From positions 1 through 64,000 of the forward strand of contig NZ_FSRK01000001.1 in NCBI RefSeq assembly GCF_900141765.1: DNA of 64,000 nucleotides, written 5' to 3'. Positions 1-8,330 of the stretch are shown here, piece by piece. How positions within the stretch are numbered: the stretch's first letter is position 1; the number at the start of each line of letters is the position of its first letter. Origin of the DNA: Epilithonimonas zeae (lineage in GTDB: Bacteria > Bacteroidota > Bacteroidia > Flavobacteriales > Weeksellaceae). The translations under genes were made by a program, and so were the position numbers. A model generated the notes under the pieces. It worked only from the letters and a program-made list of their open reading frames with translations, made no database searches and had not been told where the DNA came from.

Positions 1-53
1 AAGCCCTCTAGCGCCGATGGTACTGCGAAAGCGGGAGAGTAGGTCGCCGCCAG
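1..53 (+). rRNA. rrf: 5S ribosomal RNA, 3' end (partial)
   Basis: The first bases match the conserved 3' half of bacterial 5S rRNA: the GCGCCGATGGTACTGC segment, the GCGGGAGAGTAGGTC segment and the closing GCCGCCAG. The 5' half lies outside the window. A strong terminator follows at once, so this is the end of an rRNA operon. The exact 3' base is uncertain by a few positions. Confidence 0.9.
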
Positions 54-61
54 TTTTTTTT

Positions 62-97
62 AAAGCTCATCAATTTATTTTGATGAGCTTTTTTTGT
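62..97 (+). terminator. rRNA operon terminator
   Basis: A perfect 12-bp stem (62-73 with 80-91, arms AAAGCTCATCAA and TTGATGAGCTTT) with a 6-base loop is followed by a T run. It lies 9 bases after the 5S end and closes the rRNA operon. Confidence 0.9.
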
Positions 98-325
98 TTT
101 AAAGCTTTAGTCTCTCTTTAACGAATCATATTCAATACTAAAAACCAGACTGTATGTATTCTGATGAGATTTTTTGTTTTATAAAAATGCCATAATACAA
201 CATTTAGAATTTGATTTGAATTAATTATAATTGGATTAATTCCAAATACACACAAATTCTCCTACTTATCTGTTAATCTTTTTATAAAAATGTTGTTTTC
301 ATTTTTTTTAAGTTCTTAATTAGAT

Positions 326-333
326 TATTTTTG
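326..333 (+). promoter_or_regulatory. Candidate -7 box (TATTTTTG) of the thioredoxin-fold lipoprotein gene
   Basis: The sequence matches the Bacteroidetes -7 consensus TAnnTTTG and lies 18 bases before the ATG at 352. No convincing -33 TTTG was found at the usual distance. The long AT-rich stretch 98-325 before it holds no gene that I can support. Confidence 0.5.
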
Positions 334-351
334 CACAAATTAATTTTTAAA

Positions 352-1851
352 ATGAAAAAATACTTATTTCTTCTTTTAATTGCTTTTATGGCAGTGTCTT
401 GCTCTAAGGTTAAAGTTGAAGGAAATATCAAAGGAGGTTCTCCTTTGGAAAGAATTGAATTTATAGAAGCTTCTGGTGTTGCTACTTTACCATTGATCAA
501 TCTTGGGGTTGATGATAAAGGAAACTTCAAAGGTGAGTTCAATGCGCCAAAAAATGGAATGTATGCGATGACTTACGCTGGGAAAATGAATTTCATTTAT
601 CTTAAAAAAGGTCAAACTTTAAAAGTTTCTGGTGAAGCTACATCATTTCCTGAAGTTTATAAAATTGAAGGTGATGCTAAGAAAAATAACGACTTCATTA
701 CAGAAACTCAAAAATATCTTCAGTCTTATAGTTCTAAATTGAATATGCAATTGCTTCAGAAAAAAGAAGCTGATTTCTTAACTGAAATTAAGAAGGTACA
801 TTCTGATCTTGAGAAAAATTTGGATGAGACGGCTGACAAAATCGGACCAGATAGTGATGTTGTTAAACTTAAAAAAGATGAGTTAACAACAAATATTTTA
901 ACTTTCTTGGTTCAATACGAATCTACTCACGGACAAACAATAGGAGATCCATCTTTCAAAGTTTCTAAAGTTTTTACAGATTATGAAAAATCTTTGACAA
1001 AGAACAATGACAGAATGGTAGAAAATCTTCCGGTTTATAGAAATTATCTTTTGAATAAAGTAGGACAGGATTTCCAAAACTTTGCAGTTAAGCAGAAAGA
1101 CAAAGACAATGTAAGTATGTCTACAATTTTTGCTAGATTTTTAGCGACTAACAAAGAGATGTCTCAGAAAACAAAAGATTATTTGTTGGCCTTTGTGATT
1201 GCTAAATTTGATCTTAATCCTTACACAAGTGAAGTAGAAAAAGTTCAGAAAGTCAGCGAAGAATATATCAAAGATTCTGAAGTTAAGAAAGATCTTAATT
1301 CTGCGATCAATGCTGTTTTTGGATTGAAGAAAGGAGAAGTTGCTCCAAAAGTTAATCTTGTAAAACTAGACGGAAAATCCGGAAATATAGAAACTAATGG
1401 TAAGCCAACTTTGGTGATGAGCTATGCGTCTTGGAATCCTTACATTGGACAATCTACAATCCCTGTTCTAAAAGAAGTGGTTAATTTCTACAAGGCTAAA
1501 GTTAACTTTGCTTTTGTAAATCTTGATGACACTAAAGAACAATTTACTAAAACAGCTAATGCAATGTTGAAAGGAATTCCTGGAACTAATTATTATGCTG
1601 AAGGAGGATTAGCTTCTGACTATGCTAAAAAATTCTTTATCTATGGATTCAAAATTCCTGGATTTTTCTTGATTGACAAAGACGGAAAAGTGGCTAGCCA
1701 AACTTTTTATAATCTTGGTGATGCTAAGTTTGTAGAAGAAATGAATAAAATTTCTGGTTTACAAGCACCATCTGTAAATCAAGGTGCACAATTACAAAAT
1801 GATCTGTTGCAAAAGGCTCCGGCAAATGCAGACTCTGCAGCAACAAAATAA
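352..1851 (+). CDS. Thioredoxin-fold lipoprotein lacking CXXC
   Basis: The protein has about 499 residues. It starts with a lipoprotein signal (basic MKK, hydrophobic stretch, lipobox ending AVSC), so it should be a membrane-anchored lipoprotein. Residues about 20-90 resemble the DUF4369-type beta domain of Bacteroidetes TlpA-like proteins, the middle is helical and charged, and residues about 340-475 resemble a TlpA/AhpC thioredoxin fold, with the closing cis-Pro region KIPGFFLIDKDGK. Where an active thioredoxin has WCxxC this one reads SWNPYIGQ, so it probably has no redox activity and may act as a chaperone or scaffold. A TTG 21 bases upstream keeps the frame open, but the ATG at 352 begins a normal signal peptide. 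The methyltransferase gene follows after 7 bases, so the two may be co-transcribed. Confidence 0.8.
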   Translation: MKKYLFLLLIAFMAVSCSKVKVEGNIKGGSPLERIEFIEASGVATLPLINLGVDDKGNFKGEFNAPKNGMYAMTYAGKMNFIYLKKGQTLKVSGEATSFPEVYKIEGDAKKNNDFITETQKYLQSYSSKLNMQLLQKKEADFLTEIKKVHSDLEKNLDETADKIGPDSDVVKLKKDELTTNILTFLVQYESTHGQTIGDPSFKVSKVFTDYEKSLTKNNDRMVENLPVYRNYLLNKVGQDFQNFAVKQKDKDNVSMSTIFARFLATNKEMSQKTKDYLLAFVIAKFDLNPYTSEVEKVQKVSEEYIKDSEVKKDLNSAINAVFGLKKGEVAPKVNLVKLDGKSGNIETNGKPTLVMSYASWNPYIGQSTIPVLKEVVNFYKAKVNFAFVNLDDTKEQFTKTANAMLKGIPGTNYYAEGGLASDYAKKFFIYGFKIPGFFLIDKDGKVASQTFYNLGDAKFVEEMNKISGLQAPSVNQGAQLQNDLLQKAPANADSAATK

Positions 1852-1858
1852 ATATTAG

Positions 1859-3265
1859 ATGAAGAGAAAAAAGAATCTTATTCTTGAAAATATCAAACTC
1901 CTTTCTGCAGGTGCGAAAGGAGTTTCTGTTGGTAAGACTGCAGAAGGAAAAACCGTTTTGGTTTCTGGAGCAGTTCCCGGAGATTTGGTGAATGTTAGAG
2001 TCAAGAAAGCGAAAAGTAATTATTACGAAGGCGAAGCTGTAGATATTTTAGAATATTCTGAAGATCGTGTTGAACCAAAGTGTATCCATTTCGGAACTTG
2101 TGGTGGTTGCAAATGGCAGAATATTGCCTATGAGAAACAACTTGATTTCAAACATAACGAAGTTGTAAATAATATTACAAGAATCGGAGGTGTTTCCGGA
2201 TTTGAAATTATTCCAATTTTGGGTTCAGAAGAGCAATATTTCTACAGAAACAAAATGGAGTTTTCTTTTTCCAATGCTCGTTGGTTGACTCAATATGAAA
2301 TTAGTTCAGAAGAAAATTTTGGTAATAGAGATGCACTGGGATTTCATATTCCAGGGATGTGGAGTAAGATTCTTGACTTGAAAGAATGTTTTTTGCAAGA
2401 AGATCCATCAAACCAAATTAGGTTAGCTGTAAAAAAATATGCAATTGAAAACGGCTTGGAATTTTATGATGTCAAAGCTCAGGAAGGTTTCTTGAGAACG
2501 TTGATGATGCGTCAGAATTCTAAAGGAGAATGGATGGTCCTTTTCCAATTATTTAAGGAAATGAAAGCCGAGAGAATCCAATTATTCGATTTTCTTTTAA
2601 GCCAATTCCCACAAATCAAAACGCTTGTATTTGCCATCAATCCAAAAGGAAATGACAGCATCTACGATTTGGATATCCAAACTTATTTTGGTGAAGGTTT
2701 TCTTTATGAAGAGATGGATGGATTGAAATTCAAAATCGGACCAAAATCTTTCTTCCAGACCAATTACCGTCAGGCTTTAGAACTTTACAGAAAAACATTG
2801 GAGTTTGCTGAATTAACTGGTGACCAAGTTGTATACGATCTTTATACAGGAACTGGAACAATTGCTCAATATGTGGCGAGAAATGCCAAACACGTTATTG
2901 GAATCGAAGCTGTACAAGAGGCTATTGATGCAGCTATAGAACACGCAGAACTGAATGGTCTTAACAATACGACTTTCTACGCTGGTGATATGAAAAATGT
3001 CTTCAATGATGAGTTTTTAGCCAATCATCCAAAAGCTGATGTTTTGATTACAGATCCACCAAGAGACGGCATGCACCAAAAAGTAGTAGAACAAATCCTG
3101 AAGTTAGCCCCAGAAAGAATCGTTTACGTAAGCTGTAATTCTGCAACACAAGCCAGAGATATTGCTTTGATGAAAGATGATTATGAATTGGTGAAAATTC
3201 TTCCGGTTGATATGTTTCCGCAAACACATCACGTAGAGAATATTGCTTTGTTAATCAAAAAATAA
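1859..3265 (+). CDS. rlmD: 23S rRNA (uracil-5-)-methyltransferase, RlmD/RumA type
   Basis: This SAM-dependent enzyme of the TrmA/RumA family makes 5-methyluridine in 23S rRNA. An N-terminal TRAM domain (about residues 5-65) is followed by the iron-sulfur cysteine set C75-x5-C81-x2-C84, with a further Cys near 177. The C-terminal Rossmann methyltransferase shows the SAM-binding motif DLYTGTGTIAQ near residue 325, the DPPRDG motif near 398 and the nucleophile region VYVSCNSAT near 425. The length of 468 residues is normal. Which uridine is modified (1939 or 747) cannot be told from sequence alone; the rlmD name follows usual practice in this phylum. DUF6452 and DUF6048 genes follow on the same strand, an arrangement common in flavobacteria. 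Confidence 0.88.
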   Translation: MKRKKNLILENIKLLSAGAKGVSVGKTAEGKTVLVSGAVPGDLVNVRVKKAKSNYYEGEAVDILEYSEDRVEPKCIHFGTCGGCKWQNIAYEKQLDFKHNEVVNNITRIGGVSGFEIIPILGSEEQYFYRNKMEFSFSNARWLTQYEISSEENFGNRDALGFHIPGMWSKILDLKECFLQEDPSNQIRLAVKKYAIENGLEFYDVKAQEGFLRTLMMRQNSKGEWMVLFQLFKEMKAERIQLFDFLLSQFPQIKTLVFAINPKGNDSIYDLDIQTYFGEGFLYEEMDGLKFKIGPKSFFQTNYRQALELYRKTLEFAELTGDQVVYDLYTGTGTIAQYVARNAKHVIGIEAVQEAIDAAIEHAELNGLNNTTFYAGDMKNVFNDEFLANHPKADVLITDPPRDGMHQKVVEQILKLAPERIVYVSCNSATQARDIALMKDDYELVKILPVDMFPQTHHVENIALLIKK

Positions 3266-3299
3266 GATTTAATTTTATTCTAAATTCTAACATCAGATA

Positions 3300-3782
3300 A
3301 TGAAGAATTTAATATTGTTTTTCGGATTTTTATTACTTCTCACCAGTTGTGGAGGAGATGATGATATCTGTCTGAGTGCTGATTCTACGCCAAGATTGAA
3401 ACTTAAATTTAAAAGTGCAGCCAATACGAGTAATCAATTGGTTAGAATTGATACACTTTACGTAGATGTAGATTATGGAAAAGCCGATTTAACCAATATC
3501 ATTACTGCCCAAGCCAATGTGGATTCTATTTTTGTTCCGATGCGAGTGGATGCTTCTCCTTATACTGATATTTATTTTAGAACAAGAAAAGAAGGGCCAA
3601 GAAGTAAGTTAAGGATTAACTATACGACAAAAGCCATTTATGTTTCTCCTGCGTGTGGTTATAAAATTAATTATGAAAACCTGAATGCCGAGCTTTTGGA
3701 AAGTAATCCTGTACAAAATGTCGAATCCAATCATACTTCATTAACTGATGAAACTAGAATCAATTTTTATCTTCGTTTTTAG
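3300..3782 (+). CDS. DUF6452 family lipoprotein
   Basis: This 160-residue protein has a lipoprotein signal ending LLLTSCGG and is probably anchored in the outer membrane. The mature part is a beta-rich domain that matches my memory of DUF6452: an early cysteine followed by TPRLKLKF, and a late cysteine in the segment YVSPACGYKINYE. Function is unknown. The start of the DUF6048 gene lies inside its last 35 bases in another frame, which suggests translational coupling. The two families usually occur side by side after an rlmD-type gene. Confidence 0.75.
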   Translation: MKNLILFFGFLLLLTSCGGDDDICLSADSTPRLKLKFKSAANTSNQLVRIDTLYVDVDYGKADLTNIITAQANVDSIFVPMRVDASPYTDIYFRTRKEGPRSKLRINYTTKAIYVSPACGYKINYENLNAELLESNPVQNVESNHTSLTDETRINFYLRF

Positions 3783-4416
3783 TCTGTTTTGTATTTCTAC
3801 TTTTTCTCAGAATAAAGCAGAAGAGAAAAAGTCAGATTCGATTAAATGGCAATATAAACCCAATCTTACAGTAGGCGTAGATGTACTGAATCTTGGAATT
3901 GGCTTCTTTAGCGATAGAAAATTATTTCAAGGCTATGTCTCGAGTAGGATCAACAAAAGAGTTCACGCTGTAATAGATTTAGGTTACGACAAAAACGTTT
4001 ATCAGAAGAATGGCTACGATGCTAAAGTTGATGGGATTTTTGCTAAAGTTGGAGGATATTATATGTTATCTATGGATTCTGAAAATGACCTGAATGGTTT
4101 CTATGCTGGCGGAAAATTGGCAGGTAGCTTCTATAATCAGGAATATATGGCAATTCCTGTAAAAGGTCTTAATAGTGAAGGTGTAACCATAGCTTTTGAT
4201 CCTTCCACGCAAAGCAGTTATTGGATAGAAGCAATGTTGGGCGCAAGGGTTCAGGTTTTTGAAAGCAACTTCTTCATAGATGTGAATTTACAGCCTCGAT
4301 ATTTAGCTTATACAACCAAACAAGATGAGATAGAACCAATGATTGTTCCTGGTTTTGGAAGAAGTTCAGGAAGTTTTACGATGGGATTTAGCTGGAGTTT
4401 AGCTTACAAATTTTAG
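3748..4416 (+). CDS. DUF6048 family outer-membrane beta-barrel-like protein
   Basis: This 222-residue protein has a cleavable signal peptide (KLESIFIFVFSLFCISTFSQ) and then alternating beta strands rich in Gly and aromatic residues, ending SFTMGFSWSLAYKF. That pattern is typical of small outer-membrane beta barrels. It matches DUF6048 by neighbourhood and general look; the function is unknown. The ATG at 3748 lies 35 bases inside the preceding DUF6452 gene and is the one that gives a signal peptide. A terminator follows at 4436. Confidence 0.75.
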   Translation: MKLESIFIFVFSLFCISTFSQNKAEEKKSDSIKWQYKPNLTVGVDVLNLGIGFFSDRKLFQGYVSSRINKRVHAVIDLGYDKNVYQKNGYDAKVDGIFAKVGGYYMLSMDSENDLNGFYAGGKLAGSFYNQEYMAIPVKGLNSEGVTIAFDPSTQSSYWIEAMLGARVQVFESNFFIDVNLQPRYLAYTTKQDEIEPMIVPGFGRSSGSFTMGFSWSLAYKF

Positions 4417-4435
4417 AACAATACAACCAATATAG

Positions 4436-4463
4436 AAGTCCGTAATTAAGCGGACTTTTTTTA
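4436..4463 (+). terminator. Terminator after the DUF6048 gene
   Basis: Stem AAGTCCG (4436-4442) pairs with CGGACTT (4451-4457) and is followed by a run of T. Confidence 0.75.
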
Positions 4464-4481
4464 TAGTTGAGTTGAATGTGT

Positions 4482-4585
4482 TTTTTTTGATTTGGGCAGC
4501 TATTTCCGTCTTCCGCTCCCAATCTTTTCACTCCACTTCGTTGCGTAAAAGGATTTCCGCTCAAGCCGGGCTGCAGATTCAACAT
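4482..4585. repeat. Dispersed flavobacterial intergenic repeat (single copy here)
   Basis: This stretch has much higher GC than its surroundings and the layout of an intergenic element I recognise from many flavobacterial genomes: GGGCAGC..., TTCCGCTCCCAATC, a short hairpin with CTTTT and AAAAG arms, then AAAAGGATTTCCGCT and CGGGCTGC. The outer GCAGC (about 4496-4500) can pair with GCTGC near the right end, so the whole element could fold. It lies between convergent genes (DUF6048 and sppA) and has no credible coding frame. It may belong to the Flavo-1 RNA class, but I cannot confirm that from memory. Confidence 0.55.
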
Positions 4586-4623
4586 CTAAACAACTTTGGA
4601 CTTTCAACTTAAATCATTAAAAC

Positions 4624-4663
4624 AAAAAAGCACAAAACCAATAAAGGCTTTGTGCTTTTTTTA
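4624..4663 (-). terminator. Terminator of sppA
   Basis: A 12-bp stem (AAAAAGCACAAA at 4625-4636 with TTTGTGCTTTTT at 4649-4660) lies 16 bases after the sppA stop. It has A and T runs on both sides and may work in both directions. Confidence 0.8.
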
Positions 4664-4678
4664 TATCGCATAGAAAGA

Positions 4679-6424
4679 TTAGTTAATCTTAATACTGAAA
4701 GGGCTTTCCATCATTACAGCAGATTTGGTATCAGGATCTGTGATGTGCTGGAAAATCTTGAAGTTCTCTTTCCCGATTTTGTTTTTAATCATTCTTGTAG
4801 AGAAATCTTCCTCAGTCTCAGCAGAAAATATTTGCTCGAATTTTGAAACTTTCGCCGGATAAGTAGCAACACCATAAGTTTTCAGATTGGCAGATTTTGC
4901 AGCAAAGTTAATCGCATCTTGCAAAGAACCCAGCTCATCTACCAAGCCAATTTGTTTCGCACGAACACCAGACCAAATTCTTCCTCCACCAATAGCATCT
5001 ATTTGTTCAAAAGATTTTTTTCTATTCAATGTTACAAAATGGACAAATCTCTGATAAGTCGCTTCTACACTTCTTGTCATTATATTCAACGTACCGGGAG
5101 TCAATCCATTGATGGCCGAAATCATATTAGAGTTGGCATTGGTAGAGACGACATCACTTCTGATTCCGTTTTTCTCAGCCAATTCTTTGAAATAAGGCAC
5201 CACTCCAAAAACTCCAATCGAGCCTGTTAAAGTATTAGGCTCAGAGAAAATTTTATCAGCGCCCATTGCAATATAGTAACCTCCGGAAGCTGCATAATCT
5301 CCAAAAGAAACTACAACAGGTTTTTTTCTTTTCAGTTGTTGCATTTCGAAAAGAATCTCGTCAGAAGCATTAGCACTTCCTCCAGGAGAATTGATTCTGA
5401 AAACTACCGCTTTTACATCATCATCTTTCTGAAGTTTCTTGATTTCTTTTACGAAGTTTTCAGAATAAATTCCGTCATAACCTTTTCCGTTATAGATAGC
5501 TCCAGATGCATAAAGAATTGCAATTTTTTTACCATTACTATCAGATTCTAATGATTGAGAATATTTGGCAAAAGAAATTTTATTGAGTTTCTTATCTGTA
5601 TTGATATTCAGTTTTTTCTTGATGATGTTATCGTATTCAGATTTTTGAATGAGTTGATCTGCTAATTTGTATTTTAGACTCAAATTCGGCAAATAACTAT
5701 AAAGACTATCTGTAATTGTATTGAGTTCAGCTACAGGAATGTTTCTAGAGTTAGCAATTTTAGTTGAAGTATTAGACCAAATATCATTCAATAATGTTGA
5801 TAATTGTTCTTTGTTTTCTGGAGAAATTTCATCTCTTAAAAATGGTTCAACTGCTGCCTTGAATTTCCCGTGACGAATTACCTGAATTCCGATTCCATAT
5901 TTTTCAGCAAAGTTTTTAAAGAAAGTCACTTCTGTAGAAAGACCTTTTAATTCTATTAATCCTGCCGGATTCAAGTAATATTTGTCAGCAACGGAACCAA
6001 GATAGTAAGCACCTTGAGAAACCGCGTTTCCATAAGCATAAACAAATTTGCCACTTTTTTTGAAATCCTTCAGTGCATTTCTGATATCGTCTAACTGAGT
6101 CATCCCAGCATTGATGTTATCCATTTCTAAACTGATTCCTTTTATTTTATCATCAGTTTTTGCATTTTCTATGGCTTTCAAAACATTATAAAGCAAAACC
6201 GGCGTTTCTTCTGTTTTGAATGCGAAAATTTCTTCCTGATCTTCAGAAGGACTATCAATTATTTTTGTTTTTAAATCAAGCGTCAGAACAGAATCTGATT
6301 TTACATCTGTACCGCCAGATAATGATGATAGAATAATGAATCCAATAAAAAACAGGAACAAACCTGCTGTTACAATGAAAATTGCAGTTAAATTTGCTAA
6401 AACTAATTTGAAAAAACTTTTCAT
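4679..6424 (-). CDS. sppA: Signal peptide peptidase SppA, long form
   Basis: This 581-residue membrane-bound serine protease of family S49 degrades signal peptides left in the membrane. One N-terminal transmembrane helix (about residues 8-32) precedes two tandem S49 domains, as in the 67-kDa enzyme. The catalytic Lys is expected in RHGKFKAAVEPF near residue 188. The nucleophile is Ser380 in YAASGGYYIAMGA, preceded by the oxyanion segment RINSPGGSANASDEI. The length is normal for the long form. It is divergent from folK, with only 22 bases between start codons, so the two promoters must overlap the starts of the genes. Confidence 0.93.
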   Translation of the reverse strand: MKSFFKLVLANLTAIFIVTAGLFLFFIGFIILSSLSGGTDVKSDSVLTLDLKTKIIDSPSEDQEEIFAFKTEETPVLLYNVLKAIENAKTDDKIKGISLEMDNINAGMTQLDDIRNALKDFKKSGKFVYAYGNAVSQGAYYLGSVADKYYLNPAGLIELKGLSTEVTFFKNFAEKYGIGIQVIRHGKFKAAVEPFLRDEISPENKEQLSTLLNDIWSNTSTKIANSRNIPVAELNTITDSLYSYLPNLSLKYKLADQLIQKSEYDNIIKKKLNINTDKKLNKISFAKYSQSLESDSNGKKIAILYASGAIYNGKGYDGIYSENFVKEIKKLQKDDDVKAVVFRINSPGGSANASDEILFEMQQLKRKKPVVVSFGDYAASGGYYIAMGADKIFSEPNTLTGSIGVFGVVPYFKELAEKNGIRSDVVSTNANSNMISAINGLTPGTLNIMTRSVEATYQRFVHFVTLNRKKSFEQIDAIGGGRIWSGVRAKQIGLVDELGSLQDAINFAAKSANLKTYGVATYPAKVSKFEQIFSAETEEDFSTRMIKNKIGKENFKIFQHITDPDTKSAVMMESPFSIKIN

Positions 6425-6446
6425 CTAATTATATTATTTGGTCTAT

Positions 6447-6863
6447 ATGTCGTACAATGATGTCATTTTGTTACTCGGAAGTAATATAAATAATCCGGAA
6501 AAAAACATCGAGATTGCTCTTGAAAAAATAGAAAATCAAGCGGGTGCAATATTAAATAAATCTGAATTAATAATAACAAAACCTGTAGAGTTTGAAAGTT
6601 ATAATAATTTTTGTAATATTGCAATTAAATTAAAAACACATTTTTCACCTATAAAACTACTTTCTGAGATGAAAGCTATCGAGAAGAGTATGGGTCGTGT
6701 AAGCGATTCTGCTGCTCTAGGAGCTTATCGGGATAGGATTATAGACATTGATATAATATTATATAACAATATAAAATTTATTTCGAAGCGGTTAATTATT
6801 CCTCATTACAAAAACCTCTATGAAAGAGACTTTGCCAAAAGGATTATTAACGAACTGAAGTAG
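6447..6863 (+). CDS. folK: 2-amino-4-hydroxy-6-hydroxymethyldihydropteridine pyrophosphokinase
   Basis: This 138-residue enzyme transfers pyrophosphate from ATP to 6-hydroxymethyl-7,8-dihydropterin in folate synthesis. Family marks are the N-terminal LLLGSNINNPEKNI, the GRVSD and YRDRIIDIDIILY segments (metal-binding DxD in IDIDI) and the substrate loop LIIPHYKNLYERDF. It is slightly short but intact. A TTG three codons upstream is possible, but the ATG at 6447 gives the usual start. The sequence TATTATTTG at 6431-6439 is one base longer than a TAnnTTTG box and may be its promoter. Confidence 0.9.
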   Translation: MSYNDVILLLGSNINNPEKNIEIALEKIENQAGAILNKSELIITKPVEFESYNNFCNIAIKLKTHFSPIKLLSEMKAIEKSMGRVSDSAALGAYRDRIIDIDIILYNNIKFISKRLIIPHYKNLYERDFAKRIINELK

Positions 6864-6884
6864 ATTTTTATAACACAGATGACT

Positions 6885-8303
6885 ATGAAGAAAAAACTAT
6901 TACTCTTCTTATTTTTACCATTTTTAGGTCTGGCACAGACTAATGACGGTAACACTAAGCCCGAAACTCAACCATTTAACAACAAAAGCCGACTTTTTAA
7001 AGATTGGTCTATCTCTGTTGGTGGAGGAGCATCCTTTATGACAAATTCGGATCTTACATCATTTTATGATGGAAAAATTAATTGGGGGTGGAACGGTTAT
7101 GTTAGTTTGGATAAACAAATTAGCCACACGTTCGGATTGTCCTTGATGTATACCAGAGGTCAGACAAAGCAAAAAGCTTATTTAAATGATGCAGCTGGAG
7201 TTGCAAGTGGTAATACAAAATTTGACCAAATTGCTTTGTTGGGAGACATCAACTTCTCAAACCTAATGAGAAGGACAGATAATAAGTCTCCATTCCGATG
7301 GGCTTTACATGGTTATGCCGGTATTGGTTTCACAGGATACAAAACCTTTTTGCAGGATAATGATAGGTTAAGCAAATGGCCTCTGTATATAGAGCAAAAA
7401 ATGAATATCGCAAGTTTCACTTACACTGGTGGAGTAGGATTGAAATATAATATTTCAAGATTACTTGATATAGAATTAAGAGCTCTGTATCTGATCAGCG
7501 GAGATGAGGAATTTGACGGTGGCGGATGGTCAAGAACAGATACAGGATATAACGAAATTAATGATACTTATTCAGATAATGCATGGTTATTTAATTTAGG
7601 TTTATCATTTAAATTAGGTAAACACAAAGATCATTTACGTTGGGTGGATCCTTTACAGGGAGCATATGCAAAAGCTGCAGCTTTGGAAGAACAGTTTAAA
7701 GATTTCAATGTTTGTGAAAAAGGAGATCAGGACAATGATGGAGTTTGTGACGATTGGGACAGACAATTGGATACGCCGGCTGGAGCAAGAGTTGATGGTG
7801 CTGGTGTTGCTTTAGATACTGATCTGGATGGCGTTATAGACCTCAATGACAAATGTGTCACTGTTCCTGGACCAATCCAAAATAATGGATGTCCTATAGA
7901 AAGTACACCTCAAGTTTTACCTACTAAAGAAGTAGCTATTGATGAGATTAATAAATATTTCAATGGAATTGAATTTGAATTGAATAAAGATGTTATAAGA
8001 CCTAAATCTTTCTCTGATCTTAATAATGCTGCTGATATTATAAAAACTTTAGGAGGTGATAGCAAGTTTATTGTAGTTGGAGCTACAGATAGTAGAGGTT
8101 CTATAGAATACAATAAAAAATTATCTCAGGCTAGAGCAAACGCAGTCTTGAATTACCTTGTAAATAAAGGTGTTTCTGCAAATGTACTTACTGCAGAAGG
8201 TAGAGGGAAAGAAGATTTGAAATATACAGAATGTGATCCGGCAACAAAATGCCCAGAATGGAAGAATGAAGCTAACAGAAGAGTATATTTCGTTGCAAAA
8301 TAA
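6885..8303 (+). CDS. OmpA-family outer-membrane protein (first of a tandem pair)
   Basis: This protein of about 472 residues has a signal peptide (MKKKLLLFLFLPFLGLAQ). An N-terminal beta-barrel domain (about 30-245) is followed by calcium-binding thrombospondin type 3-like repeats (DNDGVCDDWD and DTDLDGVIDLND), then an OmpA C-terminal peptidoglycan-binding domain (about 360-472) with FNGIEFELNKDVI and ATDSRGSIEYNKKLSQARA. It should tie the outer membrane to peptidoglycan. An ATG two codons earlier at 6879 is also in frame. A paralogue follows after 27 bases with the same domain order, so this is a recent or well-kept tandem duplication and probably one operon. Confidence 0.9.
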   Translation: MKKKLLLFLFLPFLGLAQTNDGNTKPETQPFNNKSRLFKDWSISVGGGASFMTNSDLTSFYDGKINWGWNGYVSLDKQISHTFGLSLMYTRGQTKQKAYLNDAAGVASGNTKFDQIALLGDINFSNLMRRTDNKSPFRWALHGYAGIGFTGYKTFLQDNDRLSKWPLYIEQKMNIASFTYTGGVGLKYNISRLLDIELRALYLISGDEEFDGGGWSRTDTGYNEINDTYSDNAWLFNLGLSFKLGKHKDHLRWVDPLQGAYAKAAALEEQFKDFNVCEKGDQDNDGVCDDWDRQLDTPAGARVDGAGVALDTDLDGVIDLNDKCVTVPGPIQNNGCPIESTPQVLPTKEVAIDEINKYFNGIEFELNKDVIRPKSFSDLNNAADIIKTLGGDSKFIVVGATDSRGSIEYNKKLSQARANAVLNYLVNKGVSANVLTAEGRGKEDLKYTECDPATKCPEWKNEANRRVYFVAK

Positions 8304-8330
8304 ATAAACTAGAAAAAAAACATTTAAAAT

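Noticed and set aside
331-351. TTG start for the thioredoxin-fold lipoprotein
   Set aside because: The codon overlaps the -7 box, and the ATG at 352 gives the standard lipoprotein signal.
4388-4585. 65-residue minus-strand ORF
   Set aside because: It consists of the dispersed repeat and the terminator of the DUF6048 gene.
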